Assembly (NCBI GenBank): GCA_025936195.1
Contig: JAICTW010000079.1
Span: 1 to 8,333 of the forward strand
Direction: 5' to 3'
Length of the DNA: 8,333 nucleotides
Source: Flavisolibacter sp.
GTDB lineage: Bacteria > Bacteroidota > Bacteroidia > Chitinophagales > Chitinophagaceae
Part shown: positions 1 through 6,154 of the stretch, piece after piece
Numbering within the stretch: the stretch's first letter is position 1
How the letters are laid out: each line of letters opens with the position of its first letter
The notes under the pieces: generated by a model
What the model saw: only the letters and a program-made list of their open reading frames with translations
Databases searched by the model: none
Told to the model about the DNA's origin: nothing
Program-made: the position numbers and the translations under genes

Positions 1-588
1 CCTACCATATTTCCAGCAGCGGTACTTGCGCAAAAAAGGAGTGGTCACAATGGTGGTGCCACCCAGGTACTGAAAAACGGATGGATAATGAGAACGTATT
101 TCCCATGTTTCATCATAATCCCACTTGTAATACTTTGTACTATTTGTAGCATCGTGTGTGTTGGCATAGATCACCATATCCCCATTCTCTTTCTTCCAAC
201 TGATACTGTCAATGGCAGGGGTTTGTTTAGCCACAACATAATCAGAAAGATATTCCTTGTTATCGCTGGTTTTAATGCGCAAACGGTATTCTTTTCCCGT
301 AATAAGACCTAAGGAGCCGCTGATATATTTTCCATCACCACTCTCTATCAGCGGAAATGCATTTCCGTTTTTATCTTCCACAGTTAAACGGGCATTAAAC
401 ACCGGATTGAAGCTGACGTTATCATTTACTTTCGATGTTCTTGATAAATTGATAACGGTGGAATCAGGTCCTACAATCAAAGTTCCTTCCACTACAAGCA
501 AAGACTGACCGGCATTTCCAAGTGGAATATCATACTGATCCTTACACCCGATGAAAAAAAGAATGAAAAGCGCAAATAATTTATTCAT
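1..588 (-). CDS. DUF4249 family lipoprotein, N-terminal part (runs off the left edge)
   Basis: An open frame of 196 codons reads leftward from an ATG at 588-586 to the window edge without a stop. The N-terminus is a short hydrophobic signal ending in FFIGC, a lipobox-like site with Cys15 as the expected lipidated residue. KDQ follows, an acidic/lysine stretch resembling Bacteroidota surface-export signals. The body has features I associate with DUF4249: an LVVEG strand early, a later EYRLRI strand, and YYKWDYDETWEI followed by a CW pair near the visible end. DUF4249 proteins are typically encoded directly after STN/CarboxypepD TonB receptors and are thought to be outer-membrane partners, but their substrate is unknown. 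The start overlaps the receptor stop by one base (TGATG), so translation is probably coupled. The C-terminal half or so is outside the window. Confidence 0.85.
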   Translation of the reverse strand, partial: MNKLFALFILFFIGCKDQYDIPLGNAGQSLLVVEGTLIVGPDSTVINLSRTSKVNDNVSFNPVFNARLTVEDKNGNAFPLIESGDGKYISGSLGLITGKEYRLRIKTSDNKEYLSDYVVAKQTPAIDSISWKKENGDMVIYANTHDATNSTKYYKWDYDETWEIRSHYPSVFQYLGGTTIVTTPFLRKYRCWKYGR

Positions 589-3356
589 CAGAATTTAATA
601 TTAAAGTTGATAAATGGAATAGCGCTTCCAAAAATGGAAAGCTTATAACCTTTAATGTTTCCATTTTCAGAAATGTAATAAACGGAAAATGCATTTCTAC
701 GTCCGGTTAGGTTGTACACACCAATGGTCCAGGAATTATGTGTTTTCTGTTTTACTTTATAATTGCCATCAATGTTCATGGAAAAATCAGCACGGAAATA
801 ATCGGGTATGCGGTATGCATTTCTGTCGGAGTACAAAACCCTTTGCGACCCGGCATAATAAAAGCGTCCAACAGGTAAAGTAATGGGTCTTCCTGTACTG
901 TATGTAATATTCATAGATAAACTGAAGCGATGGTTTACTTTAAAATTACCAACTGCCGTGACATCATTTGGCTTATCGTAGTTGGCAGGATACCAATTGC
1001 CATTATTTACAGGTGCGCTTACGGTGGAATCATCCATTTTGAGTAAGATCCTCGAATACGTGTAACTGATCCACCCATTCAATTTACCCACTGTTTTTTT
1101 GATCATGAATTCAGCGCCGTAGGCTTTTCCTCTGGTATTAATTACTTCCGTTTCCACATGATGGTTCATCACCAAAGTGGCTTCGGGTTTGTAATCGAGA
1201 TAGTCTTTGATCTTTTTATAATAGACTTCAAAAGAAGTTTCAATGGTGTTTGATTTTATATTCTTATAAAAGCCTAAAGAAATCTGATTGCCTTGCTGTG
1301 GTTTGATGTTTGGATCACTTAGTTTCCAGATATCAGTTGGTGCGATAGCAGTAGTATTGGAAAGCATGTGAATGTATTGCCGTAAAGAGTTATAACCTGC
1401 CTTTATTGAAAAATCAGGCGTGAATGCATATTTGAGAGCAAGTCTCCACTCAGGTCCATGATACGTATTGATAAGGCTCCCTGACTTATACGATTTTGTT
1501 GCTACAATTGTAGATTCATCCCTTGGCAAACCCGGTGCATAGTAATTAACATCTTTCGCTCCCATGTAATTGTACATGGAATAACGTATGCCGGCGTCAA
1601 CCGCAGCTTTTGAAGAAAGAGAAATATGATCAGAAAGATACAAGGCGCTTTCAAAAGCCTGCTCCGGCGAAATCACATCAGGCGTTACCAATGACTCGCT
1701 TCCTCTTGGCAGGAAAGAGCCGGGATGAAGCAAATAGCGAACACTGTTAAAACCAAAATTCAAATTGTTTGCTGAATTCAACAGATACGTAAAATCGGTT
1801 TTCAGATTCACCTGATTGACATCGAATTTCAACGTGTATGCATTGGTTTTATTCTTCTCACCTTTTACATTGTATTCATAGCGGTCATACCCTGTGGAGA
1901 AATAAGCGATCAAACGGCTGTTGAAATTATGCTTCCAGCGAAAGGCCAAATCTTTATTGCTGTAGCCATAAGTGGTGTCACTGGCCAGATTGAAATGATC
2001 ATTGCTGATATACGCTGTCAGATCAATTTGGTTTTTATTGTTGACCTTATGTGTTATAGAAACATTGCCATCATAAAACGCAGCCTTTGCATTATCGTAA
2101 GGCGAAGGCAAAAGTTTCAAAAGCCAGTTGGCATACGTGGAACGGGCACCAACAATAAAAGAAGTTTTGTCTTTTACTAAAGGTCCTTCAATATTAAAGC
2201 GGCTGGTAACCGGACCAACGCCAGCAGAACCTGTAATATTTTTCTTGTTCCCTTCACGCAATCCAATATCCAATACTGAAGACAAGCGTCCGCCAAACTT
2301 TGCAGGGATGCTGCTTTTATACAGTTCAATGTCTTTCACCAGTTCGGGATTGAAAGCGGAGAACATTCCAAAAAAGTGAGAAGGATTATAAATAGTGGCG
2401 CCATTCATTAATACCAAATTCTGATCGGAAGAACCACCCCGAACATTAAATCCGCTGCTGATCTCTCCAACCGTTTTAACACCAGGAAGTGTCAGCACCA
2501 CTTTCATCACATCGGCTTCTCCAAAAATAGTAGGCACACGTTTGATGGCATCAATATTTAATCGCTCCACTCCCATCTGGCGATTGATGTTGGAAACTTT
2601 TTGCGCAGAAACAACAACCTCTTTTAAAGTTCTCACCTGTTCTTTCATTTGAATATCCAAAACACCATCTGAATGAATAGTAATCTGGTATTTTGAATCT
2701 TTCATTCCAATGCTTTGAACACTCAAAACATGAGGGCCGACTGGTAGGGTAATAGCAAAGTATCCGTTTTGATCGGTAGCAATACCAATGTTCAGTTTTT
2801 CAATAAAAACAGAAGCATTGATCACAGGCTCGCCGGTGCGCTCATTAAGCACATGTCCGCTGAGCACAGCTTTTTCTTTTCCCTGATTGCCATTTTTTAC
2901 ACCGATCTCATAAATTTTATTTTCAGAAATTGTTTTTTGTGCACGTTTGTTTTCTGCAGTGATAATGGTATTGTCCGTACTTGATGATGGTACATTAGTT
3001 CTATGAAAAAAATCTGTGGGCAAACTGGTAACCAACTGTACTTTCCGGGTAATGAAAACACGGTTTTGTGCGTCAGTGGAAAACTGAATATCCGTGTTGG
3101 AAAAAGCTTTCTTTAAAACATCTGAAAGGGGTTCCTCTTTCACTGACAAATGGATTCGGATACTGTCTAATTGTGCAGCATCATAAAAGAAATAGTAGGG
3201 CGTTGCCGCTTCTATTTGCCTGAAAAATGTTTCTGCGGGAACATCATCAAAATCTCCTGATATTAAAACAGGCTTTTGTGCATGAGCAACAATGGAAAAC
3301 ACAATAAAGAAAGCAAATGACAAATACTTCCGCCACATATTAATTGGTTGCTTCAT
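588..3356 (-). CDS. TonB-dependent outer-membrane receptor with STN and carboxypeptidase-regulatory-like domains
   Basis: This 922-residue protein has the full architecture of a Bacteroidota TonB-dependent transporter. A signal peptide ends at AHA-Q (about residue 27). An STN domain follows at about 31-103, then a low-complexity spacer and a carboxypeptidase-regulatory-like beta-sandwich at about 164-240 (SGHVLNERTGEPV, DQNGYF). A TonB-box-like EVVVSA lies near 246. The plug at about 255-365 shows FNVRGGSSDQNLVLMNG and PAKFGGRLSSVLD, and a beta-barrel runs to a terminal aromatic residue (NIKF). It should move a ligand across the outer membrane using TonB/ExbBD energy. The substrate cannot be read from sequence. 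An STN domain often signals to an anti-sigma factor, but none is visible nearby. Two starts are possible. Met1 at 3356 overlaps the upstream gene by 17 bp. Met7 at 3338 lies one base after the upstream TAA and gives a tidier signal peptide. Confidence 0.95.
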   Translation of the reverse strand: MKQPINMWRKYLSFAFFIVFSIVAHAQKPVLISGDFDDVPAETFFRQIEAATPYYFFYDAAQLDSIRIHLSVKEEPLSDVLKKAFSNTDIQFSTDAQNRVFITRKVQLVTSLPTDFFHRTNVPSSSTDNTIITAENKRAQKTISENKIYEIGVKNGNQGKEKAVLSGHVLNERTGEPVINASVFIEKLNIGIATDQNGYFAITLPVGPHVLSVQSIGMKDSKYQITIHSDGVLDIQMKEQVRTLKEVVVSAQKVSNINRQMGVERLNIDAIKRVPTIFGEADVMKVVLTLPGVKTVGEISSGFNVRGGSSDQNLVLMNGATIYNPSHFFGMFSAFNPELVKDIELYKSSIPAKFGGRLSSVLDIGLREGNKKNITGSAGVGPVTSRFNIEGPLVKDKTSFIVGARSTYANWLLKLLPSPYDNAKAAFYDGNVSITHKVNNKNQIDLTAYISNDHFNLASDTTYGYSNKDLAFRWKHNFNSRLIAYFSTGYDRYEYNVKGEKNKTNAYTLKFDVNQVNLKTDFTYLLNSANNLNFGFNSVRYLLHPGSFLPRGSESLVTPDVISPEQAFESALYLSDHISLSSKAAVDAGIRYSMYNYMGAKDVNYYAPGLPRDESTIVATKSYKSGSLINTYHGPEWRLALKYAFTPDFSIKAGYNSLRQYIHMLSNTTAIAPTDIWKLSDPNIKPQQGNQISLGFYKNIKSNTIETSFEVYYKKIKDYLDYKPEATLVMNHHVETEVINTRGKAYGAEFMIKKTVGKLNGWISYTYSRILLKMDDSTVSAPVNNGNWYPANYDKPNDVTAVGNFKVNHRFSLSMNITYSTGRPITLPVGRFYYAGSQRVLYSDRNAYRIPDYFRADFSMNIDGNYKVKQKTHNSWTIGVYNLTGRRNAFSVYYISENGNIKGYKLSIFGSAIPFINFNIKF

Positions 3357-4032
3357 TATAATAAGTTACAATTTCAGTAAGTGCTTCTTCAGTATTGCGT
3401 TTATAAGAAAGGCCTTTTTTTCGCAGATCATTTTTTATTTCCCCTTTCTTATCTTCCATCAGTTCCAGAATATTTTTTTCTTTTTTTATTGGAAAAACAA
3501 TCCCATCCTTCAGTGCATAATAATTATCCTTTTCCTGCGCCTTACGCTCTACACCGGCAGTGGTCAGGTTTTCATCTATTTGTTTGGTTCGTTTAATATA
3601 CAATTCAATCTTCCCTTTCACCGCCTCTTCATAAAAACCCGCGGACAGAGGTAAGCGATCATTCTCTCCAACTCGTATAAAGTTTTTGCCCGCAATGGAA
3701 AAACGTTGGATACGAGGAGTAAACAAGGTAATCGCTGTCAGTCCATTAAAATGTCTGATGATCAATTCATTTTTAATGAGGTCGTATTTCAAAAAAACAG
3801 AAGGATAAAAAACATTTCTGTACACAAGGGTTCCCTGCTGCCAGTCACTCGTAAGATAATAGGCATGACCAGAAGTAAATAAAGGATAGGAAATATGTTC
3901 TCTGCCATTATAAATATCGTGTTCTTCATCAGAAAAGTTCGTCACATAAAATTGTCCGACTGAAGCAGAAGAATCTGTTTGCGCTAATCCCAATCGGGGA
4001 ATGAAGAAGGCCAATAATAATAACTTTCTCAT
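3340..4032 (-). CDS. Secreted protein of unknown function, first gene of the receptor operon
   Basis: A 230-residue protein that I cannot assign to a named family. Residues 1-18 are a clear Sec signal peptide (charged MRK, leucine core, cleavage near LAQ). The body up to about 150 is rich in alternating hydrophobic/polar strands (VFLKYDLIKNELIIRH, KNFIRVGEN, KIELYIKRTK), suggesting a beta-rich periplasmic or surface domain. The last 50 residues are lysine/glutamate rich and probably helical (LMEDKKGEIKNDLRKKG). From memory, proteins with this type of strand-rich body and charged C-terminus recur beside TonB receptors in Bacteroidota, but I give no function. Its stop (TAA 3342-3340) lies within or one base before the receptor start, so it is very likely co-transcribed and translationally coupled with the receptor. 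Confidence 0.85.
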   Translation of the reverse strand: MRKLLLLAFFIPRLGLAQTDSSASVGQFYVTNFSDEEHDIYNGREHISYPLFTSGHAYYLTSDWQQGTLVYRNVFYPSVFLKYDLIKNELIIRHFNGLTAITLFTPRIQRFSIAGKNFIRVGENDRLPLSAGFYEEAVKGKIELYIKRTKQIDENLTTAGVERKAQEKDNYYALKDGIVFPIKKEKNILELMEDKKGEIKNDLRKKGLSYKRNTEEALTEIVTYYNEATN

Positions 4033-4213
4033 GTACAGTTTAGCTCTCGTATTTTTTAAACATTCAATAGGTGATCAATATAGGTAAATATAAAAAGCGA
4101 AAGAGATTTTTTTTGTGAATGGCTCCTTTTTTAGAGGGTATGGTCTTGTTGAGAAAAGAGCATCGCTTTATCTGGTTCTTAGTTTTAAACTCTTATGTTC
4201 TAAAATGTGATTT
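4033..4213. promoter_or_regulatory. Divergent intergenic region between receptor operon and cinA
   Basis: These 181 bp must contain the promoters for both the leftward receptor operon and the rightward cinA. On the minus strand TATATTTA (4092-4085) matches the Bacteroidota -7 consensus TAnnTTTG at all but the last base, about 53 bases before the operon ATG. I see no clean TTTG at the -33 position for it. On the plus strand TAGTTTTA, in the stretch before cinA, is a comparable 7-of-8 match, also without a good -33 partner. Both assignments are weak. No operator-like inverted repeat, riboswitch or terminator hairpin stands out. Confidence 0.3.
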
Positions 4214-6007
4214 ATGTTTGCGGCCGAATTGATGCAAATGAAAAACATAGATGCAAGCATTATTACCATTGGCGATGAACTCTTGATTGGGCAAACCATT
4301 GACACCAACAGCGCTTTCATTGCACAGGAGCTCAACAAAATTGGTATTTGGGTAAAAAGAAGAATTGCTATTGGCGATGTAAAGGAAGAAATCTTACAGG
4401 CATTAAAAGAGCAAAGCAGAGATTGTGAAGTCATCATCATCACAGGAGGTTTAGGTCCAACCGCAGATGACATTACTAAACCAACACTCTGCGAATATTT
4501 TGGTTCGAAATTAATAGTTGATGAAGGTGCTTTGAAGAACGTAAAAACTATTTTCACCAGACTCAATCGTCCACTCATTGAACGAAATTTAAAACAGGCA
4601 GAAGTTCCGGATAAATGTATTGTATTGCCAAACAAAAGAGGAACGGCGCCTGGAATGTGGTTCAGCCCATCCCCTACAACTACTCCGCAAATGGAAGATG
4701 GTGCTAAAGCCCCTTCCCAGTGGCAAGGGGATGAAGAGTCTTCAATGGTAGAAGAGGAAACCGTTGGGTACAGATATGCAGATCCATTGATTTATGGATT
4801 GCTCAAAGAATTTTCTTTAAAGCATCGTTCAAATCCCACGCAGGCAGAAGAGGTCTTGTGGAATCTTCTTAAGTCAAAGCAACTGCAAAGGCATAAATTC
4901 AGAAGACAGCACATCATTGACAGATTTATCACTGATTTTGTTTGTTTAAAACAAAAACTTGTCATTGAAATTGATGGCTTAATCCATCAACTACCTCAAA
5001 ACAAAGCAAGCGATCAACAAAGAACTGAAGTATTAAATCATTTAGGTTTTGAAGTGATCCGCTTCTCTAATGAACAGGTGCTTAAGAAAACAAATGAAGT
5101 TTTAAATGATATTCTTGCTGCTTTAAACAAACAACAAGAAAATAAAAGCCTCTCCCACCCAAGTTCCCCCACCGGGGGACAGGGGGCCGTATATATCTCT
5201 CTTCCCGGTGTTCCCCACGAAATGAAAGGATTAATGATTGACAGCGTTATTCCCAAATTGAAAGAAACATTTGAATTGCCGGTTGTTCTTCACAGAACTT
5301 TATTGACGTCGGGTATTGGAGAATCACAGTTGGCAGATCATATTGCTGATTTCGAAAACAGTTTACCCCATTATATAAAACTGGCTTACTTGCCGGCGTA
5401 CGGATTGGTGCGTTTGCGATTGACTGTAAGAGGGAACGATAAGAATGCAATAGAAAAAGAACTGGATAATTTATTTGCACAACTGAAATCATTGGTGAAC
5501 CAATGGATGGTTGCCGATGAAGACATCAGTTTGCAGGAATCGGCAATACGTCTATTAAAATCAAAAAACAAAACTGTTTCCACTGCAGAAAGTTGTACCG
5601 GCGGCAACATCGCACATTTAATTACTTCCATTGCCGGTTCTTCAGTCGTTTATAAAGGAAGTGTAGTGTCTTATGCAAACGAGGCAAAAGAAAATGTGTT
5701 GGGCGTGAAAAAAGAAACTCTAAAACAATTTGGCGCTGTAAGCGAAGAAACGGTTACAGAAATGATCCGCGGTGCATTGAAGCAATTAAAAACGGATTAT
5801 GTCATTGCTACTTCCGGAATTATGGGACCTGATGGTGGTTCTGCAGAAAAGCCTGTAGGTACCGTTTGGATTGCCGTTGGAAATAGACACAAGGTCAAAG
5901 CATCAAAACATTTTTTTCGCTTTGACAGGACGAGAAATATTGAACTCACTTCTCACACGGCATTGACCATGCTCTTTCGCTTTGTGAAAGAACAGGAAGG
6001 TGAATAA
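4214..6007 (+). CDS. cinA: CinA family protein (MoCF-like plus NMN amidase domains) carrying an in-frame DUF559 nuclease insertion
   Basis: A 597-residue protein, against about 400-420 for normal CinA. Residues 12-150 are the first part of the MoCF/CinA N-terminal domain (ITIGDELLIGQTIDTNS; ITGGLGPTADDITKP at 76-90; GTAPGMWF to 150). The domain resumes at 326 with VYISLPGVPHEMKGL. The C-terminal amidase (PncC-like) domain follows at about 440-592, with AESCTGG at 458-464 and SGIMGPDGGS at 534-543 intact. By family knowledge CinA combines nicotinamide-mononucleotide deamidation with ADP-ribose pyrophosphatase-type activity in pyridine-nucleotide recycling. Residues 151-325 are foreign: low-complexity ends flank a DUF559 domain (about 196-305). 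Removing them leaves 422 residues, the expected size. Both CinA halves keep their motifs, so the protein may be functional. The start could instead be Met7 (4232) or Met9 (4238). Met9, MKNIDASIITIGDE, resembles typical CinA starts. Confidence 0.93.
   Translation: MFAAELMQMKNIDASIITIGDELLIGQTIDTNSAFIAQELNKIGIWVKRRIAIGDVKEEILQALKEQSRDCEVIIITGGLGPTADDITKPTLCEYFGSKLIVDEGALKNVKTIFTRLNRPLIERNLKQAEVPDKCIVLPNKRGTAPGMWFSPSPTTTPQMEDGAKAPSQWQGDEESSMVEEETVGYRYADPLIYGLLKEFSLKHRSNPTQAEEVLWNLLKSKQLQRHKFRRQHIIDRFITDFVCLKQKLVIEIDGLIHQLPQNKASDQQRTEVLNHLGFEVIRFSNEQVLKKTNEVLNDILAALNKQQENKSLSHPSSPTGGQGAVYISLPGVPHEMKGLMIDSVIPKLKETFELPVVLHRTLLTSGIGESQLADHIADFENSLPHYIKLAYLPAYGLVRLRLTVRGNDKNAIEKELDNLFAQLKSLVNQWMVADEDISLQESAIRLLKSKNKTVSTAESCTGGNIAHLITSIAGSSVVYKGSVVSYANEAKENVLGVKKETLKQFGAVSEETVTEMIRGALKQLKTDYVIATSGIMGPDGGSAEKPVGTVWIAVGNRHKVKASKHFFRFDRTRNIELTSHTALTMLFRFVKEQEGE
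4665..4730 (+). repeat. Left-end GC-rich hairpin repeats of the cinA insertion
   Basis: The DNA just inside the left junction holds two adjacent structured units. The first begins AGCCCATCCCC (from 4665) and continues through CTCC...GGAAG to GATGGTGCT, an imperfect hairpin. The second, AAGCCCCTTCCC...GGCAAGGGG, has a perfect 6-bp stem, CCCCTT (4710-4715) with AAGGGG (4725-4730). Translated in the cinA frame they give the low-complexity stretch SPSPTTTPQM...KAPSQWQG, which resembles no part of CinA or DUF559. This composition is typical of interspersed Bacteroidota repeats. Confidence 0.6.
5144..5187 (-). repeat. Right-end hairpin repeat of the cinA insertion (copy A)
   Basis: Read on the minus strand, this 44-base unit is GCCCCCTGTCCCCC, GGTGGGGG, then AACTTGGGTGGGAGAGG and TTTT preceded by C. 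It contains a perfect hairpin, TCCCCC-ACC-GGGGGA, on the plus strand at 5165-5179. It aligns with the unit at 7542-7584 at 33 of 43 positions with one gap, and that copy lies in the opposite orientation. On the plus strand it is translated within cinA as the proline/glycine-rich end of the insert (SHPSSPTGGQG). Confidence 0.75.
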
Positions 6008-6154
6008 AAGGCAATGCTTATTTTTGGGCGGAATTTTATTTGAAAACGATTGCTGAATAGAGTTACCGAATCTTTAAGTGTGAATCCGTTTGAACCGGAC
6101 CAGCTAACGAAAGTTTTCTGATCACACTTTATGGGTACATAAAAAACAATTACA
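6008..6154 (+). promoter_or_regulatory. Intergenic/leader region upstream of the E2 gene with an inverted-repeat structure
   Basis: These 147 bp separate cinA from the E2 gene on the same strand. TATTTTTG at 6019-6026 matches the Bacteroidota -7 consensus TAnnTTTG exactly, but the nearest upstream TTTG (5981-5984) is too far for a -33 element, so promoter assignment is weak. Further on, AAGTGTGA (6076-6083) and TCACACTT (6122-6129) form a perfect 8-bp inverted repeat. It encloses a TCCG/CGGA hairpin (6085-6088 with 6096-6099) and a short AAC-GAAA-GTT tetraloop candidate (6106-6115). This could be a folded leader or a rho-independent-like structure without a T tract. No known riboswitch is recognised. 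Confidence 0.3.

Larger units (their letters stand above)
4664..5188 (+). mobile_element. In-frame insertion in cinA: DUF559 (PD-(D/E)XK, Vsr-like) nuclease domain flanked by hairpin repeats
   Basis: The segment lies exactly between the codon for F150 of GMWF and V326 of VYISLPGVP, residues that are almost adjacent in ordinary CinA proteins. It is 525 bp (175 codons) and open throughout. The core encodes a DUF559 domain: YADPLIYGLLKEFSLKHR, NPTQAEEVLWNLLK, KFRRQHIIDRFITDFVC, LVIEIDGLIHQ, and LGFEVIRFSNEQVL. The likely catalytic set is present: D241, E252, D254 and H258 in fusion-protein numbering. DUF559 belongs to the restriction-endonuclease-like, Vsr-related group, which by family knowledge cuts DNA. 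The ends are GC-rich hairpins (left about 4665-4730, right 5144-5187). An internal ATG at 4745 could have started a free-standing nuclease, but the frame has no stop before the end of cinA. No Cys/Ser-start and His-Asn-end intein pattern is present. Mobility is inferred, not observed. Confidence 0.8.

Noticed and set aside
4168..4635. Minus-strand open frame of 155 codons opposite the start of cinA
   Set aside because: It is antisense to the conserved CinA N-terminal domain and has no recognisable domain. It is a shadow frame.
4745..5188. Free-standing DUF559 gene starting at the internal ATG at 4745
   Set aside because: The frame runs on into CinA without a stop, so a separate nuclease product would have to be made by internal initiation and would carry the CinA C-terminus.
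5981..6026. TTTG (5981) plus TATTTTTG (6019) as a full promoter for the E2 gene
   Set aside because: The spacing between the boxes is 34 bases, much more than the roughly 17-23 expected for the Bacteroidota -33/-7 arrangement.
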